This document shows positions 44,540 through 52,669 of a stretch of DNA of 64,000 bases, piece after piece; position 1 is the first letter of the stretch; each line of letters begins with the position of its first letter. The notes under the pieces were generated by a model. That model saw nothing but the letters and a program-made list of their open reading frames with translations, had not been told where the DNA came from and searched no databases. The stretch is from Actinomycetota bacterium (GTDB lineage Bacteria > Actinomycetota > Nitriliruptoria > Nitriliruptorales > JAHWKO01). The stretch spans positions 1 through 64,000 of the forward strand of contig JAHWKW010000005.1 of the NCBI GenBank assembly GCA_019347675.1, given 5' to 3'. Both the position numbers and the translations under genes were made by a program.

Positions 44540-44793
44540 GCGCTCGTCTCGTCCTGCCGGAGCGGCACGGCGGTGAAGTCCTTGCGGACCGTGGCGCCTT
44601 CGACGTCCTGCGCCAGTTCGATGACGGCTTCCAGCTGTGGCCGGACGTGCTCTGCGGGGACGGTGAACCCACACGCCTTGCAGCGCAGCGACGGAACCTC
44701 CTCGGCGAGCACACGACCGGCGGGGACGGGGATATCGAACCGGGCGCGCACGTACTCGGTGCCCGAGCCACAGCGAGAGCAATCCGATGCCAT
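44536..44793 (-). CDS. Small zinc-ribbon protein (YgiT-like)
   Basis: 85 residues from the ATG at 44793. Two CxxC pairs (SDCSRCGS and LRCKACGF, near residues 5-8 and 39-42) form a treble-clef zinc ribbon. They are followed by HVRPQLEAVIELAQDVEGAT. Many YgiT-type proteins are antitoxins or regulators, but no toxin is adjacent. The stop overlaps the CoA-transferase start. Confidence 0.65.
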   Translation of the reverse strand: MASDCSRCGSGTEYVRARFDIPVPAGRVLAEEVPSLRCKACGFTVPAEHVRPQLEAVIELAQDVEGATVRKDFTAVPLRQDETSA

Positions 44794-44833
44794 GGCCACA
44801 TCATGGCCTCTCCGCCCCGAGCGGTCCACCGTG

Positions 44834-47230
44834 CTACAGGTCGAACTGCAGGACGGTGCCGGCCTCCAGGTCGTGGAGTTCACCGTTGATCCCGATGGGG
44901 ATGGCAGTCGCGCCGGTCTGGCGACTGGCGACCCGCAGCCGCTCGGGGGTGATCGTCACCTCCAGGCGGTGACCGCGGTAGTGCAGCGTGAACGCCAGCC
45001 GCGCCAGCTCCTTGGGCAGGGCCGGGTCGAACCACAACGCTTCCTCGCGCGTCACGAACCCGCCGTACGCCCGCTGGGCCAGGTCGACCGTCCCGGCCAT
45101 CGCCCCCAGGTGGATGCCCTCGGCAGTTGTGCCGCCCTGAATATCCGAGATGTCGCTGTCGAGCGCCTCGAGGAAGAGATCCCATGACCGCGCCCGGTCG
45201 CGGCGGGCGAGGACCCACGAGTGCACCACGCGGCTCAGCGTCGAGCCGTGCGTCGTGCGTCGCAGGTAGTACTCGACGTTCCGACGGATCAGATCATCGT
45301 CGAAGGGGTAGTCCAACCGATCGAAGAGCTCACTCAAGTTCTGTTCGGACAACAGGAAGAACAGCATCAGCACGTCCGCCTGCTTCGAGACCTGGTAGCG
45401 GTTGGCGGTGTCGCCCTCGGCCTCGAGGATCCGGTCCACGCGCTGGATGTCGCCGTATCGCTCGAGGTAAGCCTCGCGGTCGAACTCCTGCAACTTCTCG
45501 TAGCCTTCGAACTGGCTGATGATCCGGTCGCCATGGAACGGGATCTTCATCTTCCGCGAGATCTCCTCCCAGTGGTCGACCTCCTCCCGTCGGAGATCGA
45601 GGTTCTCGCGCATCTCCGATGCGTGCGGCGGGGCGAGGATCTCCAACAGCTCCATGGCCCGCAGCAGCACCCACACCGTCATCACGTTGGTGTAGGCGTT
45701 GTTGTCGATGCCCGGCTCGTCACGGTCGGGATAACCCTCGTGGAACTCGTCGGGGCCCATCACGCCCCGGATCTCGAAGCGGTCGAGTCCGTGGTTGTAG
45801 GTCGCCAGGCTGGCGAGCAGGCGCGCGATCTCGATGATCAGCTCAGCGCCGCAGAAGCGCAGGAACTCGAGGTCCCCCGTGACCTCCCAGTACTGCCAGG
45901 CGTTGTAGGCGACCGCGATGTTGATGTGCCGCTGCAGGCGCGTGGGGTCGGGCACCCATCGCCCCGACCGAGGGTTCAGATGCAGGCGTTGGGCTTCCTC
46001 CCGGCCGCTGCTCCCGCTGGTCCACGGGAACATCGCGCCGTCGTAGCCCGCCCGCTTCGCCGACCAACGCGCCTCGGGCAGGCGCCGGTGGCGGTACCGC
46101 AGCAGCGCCCGGGTCAGTGCCGGCAGGCGCAGGCTGAGGAACGGGAACACGAACAGCTCGTCCCAGAAGATGTGGCCCCGGTAGGCCTCGCCGTGGAGGC
46201 CACGCGCGGGGGCGCCCGCGTCCAGGTCGATGATGTGCGGTGACACCGTCTGCAGTAGGTGGAACACGTGCAGGTGCAGGATGCGCTGAGCGCGTTCCTC
46301 GCCGTTGTCCATCGCGATGGCGAACCGGTCCCACAGGTGGTCCCACGCAAGCACATGGGCGTCGAGGAGCGTTGTGAAGTCACCTGCGCGCTGCGCCCAC
46401 TTGCGCGCTTCGAGAGCCGGTTCCGAGATGGCACGGTCGCGCGAGGTGAACAGCGCCACGACCTTCTCCAGGGTCACCGACTGGCCCGGCTGCAGGTCCA
46501 CCTTCAACTCGTGACCGATGTAGCCGTCGGGTTCTGTCACCACCTGCCGGTCGGCCGCCGGCGCCCCGTCGGAGGACCACATCCGGTTGCGTGCCGCCTC
46601 GGCGACGTAGATGCGCGACTGGTTGGTCTGGACCAGCAGCTGCACGATCTCGTCGCCCACCTGGTCCATCGCGACGACGTCGAGGTGGCGGTCGGCGAGC
46701 TGCCGGTAGCGCTCCACTCCGGTGTTGCGGACCCGACCGTCGAGGCCCGAGCGCACGGTCAGCGTCCCCGACCAGTTGCCGGGCACGAACGTCGACTCGA
46801 GGCCCGCCACGTGCGGGTTGCGCATGTGCACCAACCGCCGCTGCGACAGGGTCGTCTCGCGGCCAGCGTCGTCGCGGAACTTGACGGTCCGGACGAGGAC
46901 CGCGCGGCGCATGTCGAGCTCCTGGCGGAAGGACAGCAGCTCGACATCGCGCAGGTCGAACCAGTCCCCGTCATCGATGCGGAAGGTGACCGACAGCCAG
47001 TTGGGTTGGTTGACGATGCTTTCGTTCTCGATGGTCCGGCCAGCCACCTCGGACGTCAGCCGGTTGTAGATCCCGGCCGCGTAGGTCCCCGGGTAGTGCA
47101 CATCGTCCGCGCGCGCCTCGGGTGCCGCGCCGCGGGTGGCGAAGTAGCCGTTGCCCAGCGTGCACAACGCCTCCCGTGTTGACTCCTTGCCAGGGTCGAA
47201 CCGGTCGTAGACCAGGCTCCACCGGCTCAC
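44834..47230 (-). CDS. GH65 family phosphorylase (trehalose/kojibiose/maltose type)
   Basis: 798 residues. The N-terminal beta-sandwich (ESTREALCTLGNGYFATRGA) and helical barrel lead to the catalytic acid Glu in FEIRGVMGPDEFHEGYPDRD. The C-terminal part ends with QGGTTAEGIHLGAMAGTVDL and HGSTLSRVVHSWVLARRDRA, the phosphate-binding region of inverting GH65 phosphorylases (T-x-E-G-I-H-L). Trehalose phosphorylase would give glucose and beta-glucose 1-phosphate. The start (GTG, 47230) overlaps by 4 bases the stop of the PGM-TPP gene, which supplies the next enzyme. Together they mirror mycobacterial OtsB1. Confidence 0.92.
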   Translation of the reverse strand: MSRWSLVYDRFDPGKESTREALCTLGNGYFATRGAAPEARADDVHYPGTYAAGIYNRLTSEVAGRTIENESIVNQPNWLSVTFRIDDGDWFDLRDVELLSFRQELDMRRAVLVRTVKFRDDAGRETTLSQRRLVHMRNPHVAGLESTFVPGNWSGTLTVRSGLDGRVRNTGVERYRQLADRHLDVVAMDQVGDEIVQLLVQTNQSRIYVAEAARNRMWSSDGAPAADRQVVTEPDGYIGHELKVDLQPGQSVTLEKVVALFTSRDRAISEPALEARKWAQRAGDFTTLLDAHVLAWDHLWDRFAIAMDNGEERAQRILHLHVFHLLQTVSPHIIDLDAGAPARGLHGEAYRGHIFWDELFVFPFLSLRLPALTRALLRYRHRRLPEARWSAKRAGYDGAMFPWTSGSSGREEAQRLHLNPRSGRWVPDPTRLQRHINIAVAYNAWQYWEVTGDLEFLRFCGAELIIEIARLLASLATYNHGLDRFEIRGVMGPDEFHEGYPDRDEPGIDNNAYTNVMTVWVLLRAMELLEILAPPHASEMRENLDLRREEVDHWEEISRKMKIPFHGDRIISQFEGYEKLQEFDREAYLERYGDIQRVDRILEAEGDTANRYQVSKQADVLMLFFLLSEQNLSELFDRLDYPFDDDLIRRNVEYYLRRTTHGSTLSRVVHSWVLARRDRARSWDLFLEALDSDISDIQGGTTAEGIHLGAMAGTVDLAQRAYGGFVTREEALWFDPALPKELARLAFTLHYRGHRLEVTITPERLRVASRQTGATAIPIGINGELHDLEAGTVLQFDL

Positions 47231-48783
47231 TGGGCGTCCTCGAGCCGGTCGACCAGCTGCTGCAGGAAGGTGCGGACCTCCCCGGGATCCCGCAGCGCGT
47301 AGTCCGCGGCGGTCGGGCGCTGGTCGTCCTCGCCGCGGACCACCAGCGCCAGCCCGCGGTCCCGCAGCTCCCGGAAGGCGTCCTCGTCGGTGACGTCGTC
47401 GCCGACGTACAACGGGACCACGTCGTCGCGGTCGAGGTCGAGTTCATCCAGCAGCCACCGCAGAGCGCGGCCCTTGTCCCAATCCATGTCCGGTCGCAGC
47501 TCGAAGATGCGCTTGCCCCCGGCCTTGCGCAGCTGCGACTGGTCGGTGACGACCGCGTCGACCGCCGCCTCGACCTGGTCCACGTGCTCGTCGGACACCC
47601 GCCGGTAGTGCACCGCGACCGCGAAACGCTTGCGCTCGACGACCGCGCCGTCGATGCTGCTCAAACGCCCGCGCAGATCCTGCTCGGCGGCTTCGAGTGC
47701 CGGGAGGAACTCGCGCCCGTGCTCGTGGCGCTCACCGTGGGGGGTCAGGATCTCGAAACCGTGGCTGCCCGCGTAGTGGAGCTCGTCCAAGCCCACCATG
47801 CTTCGGACGTCGTCCAGGTCGCGGCCACTGACCACCGCCACGAAGCAGCGGTGCGCCAGCCGCCGGATCGCCGCCCGGGTCTCGTCCTGCAACGTGGCGT
47901 CCGCGGCGTCCTCCACGATCGGGGTGAGCGTCCCGTCGTAGTCCAGGAACACCGCCGGTTCGCGGCCCTCCAGTGCCGCCTCCACGTCTTCAGGACGGTC
48001 GACCGCCAGCGGTAGCTCGCCGATCGCCACCCGCTCGTCCTCGTCTGGAACCACGCCCACCTCCTGCAGGTCGTCAACCACCACGTCCGCCCCGTGCGCC
48101 TCCAGATCGGTCCGCTGGTCGGCACGGTCCACCCCGATCACGAGCGCGAACCCGCCCCGGCTCCCCGCCTTCACGCCGGCCTGAGCGTCCTCCACCACGG
48201 CGGCGCGGCCAGGTTCGACGCCCAGGCGCCGAGCAGCCTCCAGGAAGATTGCGGGGTCCGGTTTGCCGGCTAGGTCCAGCCGCATCGCGTCGGTCCCGTC
48301 GACCTGCACCTCGAACAGCTCGCGGACGCCCGCCGAATCCAGCACCTGCGTGGCGTTGCGGCTCGACGAGATCACAGCGGTACGCACCCCTGCCCGGTGC
48401 AACCCGCGGATCAGCTCGACGGTGGAGTCATACCGCTGGGCGCCGTGGTCGCGCAGCAGCTCCAGGAACGCCCGGTTCTTGCGGTTGCCGACGCCGCACA
48501 CGGTCTCGCGCTCGGGGGGATCGTCCGGGTCGCCGTACGGCAGCTGGATGTCGCGCGCCTCCAGGAAACTGGCCACACCGTCGTAGCGCGGCTTGCCATC
48601 GACGTAGCGCAGGTAATCCTCGTCGGTGAACGGTTGGAAGGGCTGTCCGCGCCGCTCGGCGACCTCGCGCAGGTACCCGTCGAACGTGCGCTTCCACGCG
48701 GCGGTGTGCAGGCCCGTGGACTCGGTCACCACGCCATCCATGTCGAATATGACGGCGTCGATCCGTTCCCGTGAGATCCGCAT
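47227..48783 (-). CDS. otsB: Beta-phosphoglucomutase-like / trehalose-6-phosphatase fusion
   Basis: 518 residues from the ATG at 48783. Residues about 1-250 are a HAD-IA beta-phosphoglucomutase-like domain (AVIFDMDGVVTESTGLHTAA with nucleophile Asp; VISSSRNATQVLDSAGV; GKPDPAIFLEA). From about residue 270 a trehalose-phosphatase domain follows (REPAVFLDYDGTLTPIVEDA, VVSGRDLDDVRSM, PLYVGDDVTDEDAFRELRDR). The first part turns beta-glucose 1-phosphate into glucose 6-phosphate, and the second removes phosphate from trehalose 6-phosphate. M. tuberculosis Rv2006 carries the same domains plus GH65 in one chain; here the GH65 is a separate coupled gene. Confidence 0.9.
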   Translation of the reverse strand: MRISRERIDAVIFDMDGVVTESTGLHTAAWKRTFDGYLREVAERRGQPFQPFTDEDYLRYVDGKPRYDGVASFLEARDIQLPYGDPDDPPERETVCGVGNRKNRAFLELLRDHGAQRYDSTVELIRGLHRAGVRTAVISSSRNATQVLDSAGVRELFEVQVDGTDAMRLDLAGKPDPAIFLEAARRLGVEPGRAAVVEDAQAGVKAGSRGGFALVIGVDRADQRTDLEAHGADVVVDDLQEVGVVPDEDERVAIGELPLAVDRPEDVEAALEGREPAVFLDYDGTLTPIVEDAADATLQDETRAAIRRLAHRCFVAVVSGRDLDDVRSMVGLDELHYAGSHGFEILTPHGERHEHGREFLPALEAAEQDLRGRLSSIDGAVVERKRFAVAVHYRRVSDEHVDQVEAAVDAVVTDQSQLRKAGGKRIFELRPDMDWDKGRALRWLLDELDLDRDDVVPLYVGDDVTDEDAFRELRDRGLALVVRGEDDQRPTAADYALRDPGEVRTFLQQLVDRLEDAQ

Positions 48784-49047
48784 CGCCGTCCGCACCTCGC
48801 CTGGCGTGAAGAACCTACGGGCGCGAACGGTAGTGCAGTCGGCTGTCACAGCAACCAACTCGCGACCGACCGATCAGGTGGCGTCGGTCGACCCTTCAGG
48901 ACGTGGCGGTCTGGCGCGGACGATGGCAGGGTGGTCGACTGTCCGACGTGATCCGCAGGATCTTGACCCACGGCGACCCGAGACGCGATGCTCGTGGGCC
49001 CGCGAGTCAGGACAGGCGTGATGCACTCGTCGAACCGTGAGGGGGCC

Positions 49048-49419
49048 ATGCGGGGAGTACTGATCCGGGTGGTGGCGGGCGTTGCGGTGCTGGGCGGCGT
49101 GCTGGCCAGCTGCCAGGCTGTCGGCGCCGAGGATGAGACGTTGCAGGAGGGCCGTGAGCTGATCACCGAGTACGGCTGCGGCACCTGTCACGCCATCCCC
49201 GGGGTGCGGGGCGCCAACGGTCTCGTCGGTCCCCCGCTGACCAAATATCACTGGCGGGTGTGGGTGGCGGGGCAGCGTGACATGCCCAACACCATCGACA
49301 ACACCACCCGTTGGATCGTTGAGCCGCAGCGACACGATCCCAGCACCGACATGCCGGACCTGGGCGTGTCCGAGGAACACGCCCACAAGATCGCTCAGTA
49401 CCTCGACTCGTTGCGGTGA
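49048..49419 (+). CDS. Secreted c-type cytochrome lipoprotein
   Basis: 123 residues from the ATG at 49048 (GAGGGGG upstream). A lipoprotein signal ends GVLASC, followed by a class I cytochrome c: EGRELITEYGCGTCHAIPGV with heme CxxCH, GLVGPPLTKYHWRVWVAGQR and DMPDLGVSEEHAHKIAQYL, where Met in D-M-P-D is a ligand candidate. It should sit on the outer membrane face and carry electrons, perhaps to the caa3 oxidase. The region between otsB and this gene (48784-49047) holds no supported feature. Confidence 0.85.
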   Translation: MRGVLIRVVAGVAVLGGVLASCQAVGAEDETLQEGRELITEYGCGTCHAIPGVRGANGLVGPPLTKYHWRVWVAGQRDMPNTIDNTTRWIVEPQRHDPSTDMPDLGVSEEHAHKIAQYLDSLR

Positions 49420-49441
49420 CCTCGCGAGCTCAGGGCCAGCG

Positions 49442-50431
49442 TCAACCCTTGTAGCCGATCACGGCCTCATCCGGTCGTGCCCTCAACACCAGCCAGTTGC
49501 TGGCGAAGAGGACCGTGATCGTGGCGGCGAAGACGCCGCGTTCCGCCTCGGTCGCCCCCCGTCCGCCCAGCGCGAGCCACCCCAGCACCAGCAGCAGCAA
49601 GCCGTTGCCCAGCTGCGCTCCGAGGCCGATCGCGACCTGCTCGGACCGGGCATCGCTGGCGCGCCACAACGTGTGCAGCATCGCCGCGATCGCGGCGACG
49701 AAACCTTCGAGGAGGATCCCGAACAGTAACGCGGGGCGGAGCGCCAGGACCAGCATCACGTTGCCGGCCACGAGCGCCGCGAAGCTGACGACGCACGTCG
49801 CGGACTTCCCGAAGCGCAGCAGCAACGTTGGTTTGCCGTACCGGGCGTCGCCCTCCCGGTCGCGGAAGTCCTTGAGGGTGATGCGAGCGACGAACAACGC
49901 GTACAGGGCCGCGGCGAGGAGCGCCACGTCGCCACGGATCCCGTCCCCGCCCGCCACCACCAGCCCGAGCGAGAACGGCATCGCCACGTACGCGACCCCC
50001 AGGGCCAGCGGCGCCAGGTAGGTCCGGTACGACAGGCGGATCGGGCCCAGCGAGTACACGTAGCCCACCAGCAGCGACGCCACCACGATGGCCGACGCGG
50101 CGCGACCCACGACACCTGCGGACAGCAGCGCCACCGTCGCCCCGACGGCGTGGACCGCCACCAGGTCGCCGACCGTGGCGGTGCCGGCGACCAGGGGCCT
50201 GCCGCGGTCGCGTGGATGGTTGACGAGGTCGATGTCGCGGTCGGCGATGTCGTTGACGGTCGTGGCGGCAACGTAGCTCCCGGCCAGGGCCAACGCCGCC
50301 CACGCGTACCGCGCATCGAGGGCCGCCAGCCCGTCGAACGATGCGGCCCCCAGCAGCAGGAAGGTCCAGATCATCGCCGCGACGCGGTAGCGCAGCATGT
50401 CCAGACACAGTCGTGCGTACCGGGCGATCAC
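49442..50431 (-). CDS. UbiA family prenyltransferase
   Basis: 329 residues from a GTG at 50431. It has eight or nine membrane helices and the two Asp-rich motifs NDIADRDIDLVNHPRDRGRP and KDFRDREGDARYGKPT, used to bind Mg-prenyl-diphosphate. UbiA enzymes prenylate aromatic or sugar substrates (quinones, hemes, decaprenyl-phosphoribose); the exact acceptor is unclear. The start overlaps the upstream membrane gene's stop by 4 bases, so the two form an operon. Confidence 0.85.
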   Translation of the reverse strand: MIARYARLCLDMLRYRVAAMIWTFLLLGAASFDGLAALDARYAWAALALAGSYVAATTVNDIADRDIDLVNHPRDRGRPLVAGTATVGDLVAVHAVGATVALLSAGVVGRAASAIVVASLLVGYVYSLGPIRLSYRTYLAPLALGVAYVAMPFSLGLVVAGGDGIRGDVALLAAALYALFVARITLKDFRDREGDARYGKPTLLLRFGKSATCVVSFAALVAGNVMLVLALRPALLFGILLEGFVAAIAAMLHTLWRASDARSEQVAIGLGAQLGNGLLLLVLGWLALGGRGATEAERGVFAATITVLFASNWLVLRARPDEAVIGYKG

Positions 50432-51294
50432 TTGGGGATCACCACCTTCAGTGGCCACAGTGCGGTGAGGACCAGCACGTAGACGACCCACAGCACGTGG
50501 TAGAGCACCAGCACGTAGATACCGAGCCAGAAGAAGCTGACGAGGACGGCAGCGTCACCCACCACACGCGCCCGGTCGGCGGCTGACCCCACGGCGCCCA
50601 CAGCCAGTGCCGTCGCGCCACCCAGGACCACCGCGACGGCCAGGGACGCTGCCGACGAGAACACCCACCCCAGGTAGCTACCCCCAGCCAGGACGGGGAT
50701 GAGCAGGGCCACCCCGACACCTGAACCGGTGGAGCCCAGGATCACGGCGGCGATCAGGATCGTCTTCTGGCGTCGTGTCAACCGCTGCGCCGGGCGTCGC
50801 AGGAGATCCTTCCCCAGCCGGCGACGTGCCCGCAGGTAGATCAGCATGTACACGCCTGCGTACAGCGCCAGGACCGTCGCCGCGGTCAGCACCGCGCCGT
50901 CCACCCGCTCGATGGGGAAGAACGACTCGAGCGTCGTCCGTTGGCTCAGCTCGTACAGCCCCCACGGGGCGAGGCCGAACTTGGCTGCGACCACCAGCGC
51001 GTTGTACGCCACCGCCAGCACCGCGACACGCGCCGGCAGGTCCAGGTCCCACCGGACGACCACGTAGACGGCGCCGGTGGTGGCCACCGAGATCACCAGG
51101 CCGGCACCCAGCAGCAGGGAGAGCGGCGGCGTCGGGCCGCGGGCTGTGACGGTCGTCGCGAGCGCGGCGGGGACCACCGCGGCCGCGGCGAACCCGAGCA
51201 GCAACTTCCCCCAGGCGGGCCGTGTCAGCAGCCAGGCGCGGCGCGGGGCGGATGTCGCCGGTTGTTCCGCGTCGGGTGCGGGCGTGGACGTCAT
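50428..51294 (-). CDS. Integral membrane protein in operon with UbiA
   Basis: 288 residues from the ATG at 51294, with about eight hydrophobic segments (LLLGFAAAAVVPAALATTVT, PLSLLLGAGLVISVATTGAV, VAVLAVAYNALVVAAKFGLA, and others) and an Arg-rich cytoplasmic loop (RRRLGKDLLRRPAQRLTRRQ). It is co-transcribed and overlapping with the prenyltransferase. No known family is recognised. A role in handling the lipid substrate or product is a guess from context. Confidence 0.6.
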   Translation of the reverse strand: MTSTPAPDAEQPATSAPRRAWLLTRPAWGKLLLGFAAAAVVPAALATTVTARGPTPPLSLLLGAGLVISVATTGAVYVVVRWDLDLPARVAVLAVAYNALVVAAKFGLAPWGLYELSQRTTLESFFPIERVDGAVLTAATVLALYAGVYMLIYLRARRRLGKDLLRRPAQRLTRRQKTILIAAVILGSTGSGVGVALLIPVLAGGSYLGWVFSSAASLAVAVVLGGATALAVGAVGSAADRARVVGDAAVLVSFFWLGIYVLVLYHVLWVVYVLVLTALWPLKVVIPK

Positions 51295-51354
51295 GGCTAC
51301 CTTCCGCGGTCCATCGGGGCGCGAACCGTAGTCCTTGTGGTCGGGGACCGTTGA

Positions 51355-51573
51355 TCCACGGCGGCAGACGGGTACGTCGCGCTGCGCGCGACGACGTCCG
51401 GCGGTCCGTACAGCGAGGTCGGTCGCGTCAGCGGTGCAGCGGTGACCACCTACACCGACACGGCGGTGGCGACGAACACCACCTACTTCTACGTCGTGCG
51501 GACGACGGCCGGCGGGTGGATCTCTGCCAACAGCAACGAAGCGTCGGTCACGACCCCGTTGCTGTGCCCGTGA
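51355..51573 (+). pseudogene. Fibronectin type III domain fragment
   Basis: A start-less stretch reading DGYVALRATTSGGPYSEVGR, TYTDTAVATNTTYFYVVRTT and ANSNEASVTTP, up to a TGA at 51573. This is the C-terminal half of an FN3 domain of a secreted protein. There is a stop immediately upstream and no start codon, so it is a remnant. Confidence 0.55.
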
Positions 51574-51631
51574 GCTCCCCCGGTCGGGGTGCGACGCCGG
51601 TATCGCGCCGGTCGCGCCGACCGCGGATGTC

Positions 51632-52654
51632 GTGCACCATCGTGGTGTGCCCGTCATCCCTCCCGTGCTGTCGCCGCTCCGCCTGGTCGGCTGCCTCGCG
51701 CCGCGCGGCGTGCCACTGCTTGGCCACGCGGTCCGGGTCGGGCTGCACCGCGTCTTCGGTGGTCCGACGTTCGACCCCGCCGCCGCCCCGGGCGACCCTG
51801 GCCTGTTCGGGCCCGGATCGGCGTCGTGGCGGGTCATCGCCGATCCGGCTGCGATCGTCGGTGGGCTGCGTGCGCTCCTGTTGCAGCTACTGCACCCGCT
51901 GGCGATGGCGGGGGTCGCCGACCACTCCCGCTTCCGCGAGGATCCACTGGGGCGGCTGCAGCGCACGTCGGCGTACGTGACCGTGACCACGTTCGGGTCC
52001 ACCGGTGAGGTGCTGCAGGCCGCTCGGGCGGTGCGCCGGGTGCACCGGAGTGTCACCGGCACGGCGCCCGACGGGCGCGCCTACCGCGCCGACGACCCGC
52101 ACCTGCTCGGCTGGGTCGGGGTCACCATGATGTCGAGCTTTCTCGCCACCGACCGGGTCTACGCCCGGCACCCGGTCGAGCGATCCAGCGCCGACGCGTT
52201 CGTGGCGGAGCAGGCGCGAGCGGCGGCGTTGCTCGATCCCCGCGTCGACCTCGACGCGGTCTCGGCCCGGCCGGACGCGTTGCGACGCGGCGAGATCCGG
52301 CTTCCCATGGTCGACGACGGCACGCTGCCGACGTCGGTCGATGCGCTCCACAACCGGTTCGCCGCCTACCGGCCGGAGCTGGCCGTCACCGACCAGAGCC
52401 GCGAGGCGCTGCGGTTCCTGTTGTGGCCGGCGTTCGACCCGCCGGTCAAGGCGGCGTACCTGCCCGTGCTCGCGGGCGCCCTCGCGACGGTCGCACCCGC
52501 CGAGCGACGTCTGCTGGGCGTGCCCATGGGGCGTGTCGTCGCCGCGGCCGCGATCGCTCAGACCCGCGCCACGATGACGGCGCTGCGCCTGGCGGTCGGG
52601 TCCTCGCCGGCGGTGCGGGCGGCCAGGGCGCGGGCCACGGCCGACGCCGCCTGA
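51632..52654 (+). CDS. DUF2236 (MpaB/Lcp rubber-oxygenase-like) protein
   Basis: 340 residues from a GTG at 51632 (51647 also possible). Mostly helical and of the DUF2236 family, with SWRVIADPAAIVGGLRALLL, QLLHPLAMAGVADHSRFRED, RTSAYVTVTTFGSTGEVLQA and ADDPHLLGWVGVTMMSSFLA. The family includes latex-clearing protein (rubber oxygenase) and MpaB oxygenases, which bind heme through a conserved His, perhaps here in H-P-L-A-M or ADDPHLLGW. Its biological substrate is unknown. Confidence 0.82.
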   Translation: MHHRGVPVIPPVLSPLRLVGCLAPRGVPLLGHAVRVGLHRVFGGPTFDPAAAPGDPGLFGPGSASWRVIADPAAIVGGLRALLLQLLHPLAMAGVADHSRFREDPLGRLQRTSAYVTVTTFGSTGEVLQAARAVRRVHRSVTGTAPDGRAYRADDPHLLGWVGVTMMSSFLATDRVYARHPVERSSADAFVAEQARAAALLDPRVDLDAVSARPDALRRGEIRLPMVDDGTLPTSVDALHNRFAAYRPELAVTDQSREALRFLLWPAFDPPVKAAYLPVLAGALATVAPAERRLLGVPMGRVVAAAAIAQTRATMTALRLAVGSSPAVRAARARATADAA

Positions 52655-52669
52655 GCCACGGTCAGCCGG

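Noticed and set aside
45221-47182. Long plus-strand frames opposite the GH65 gene
   Set aside because: They are rich in Val/Leu/Arg/Gln as the complement of the GH65 frame, without motifs or ribosome-binding sites.
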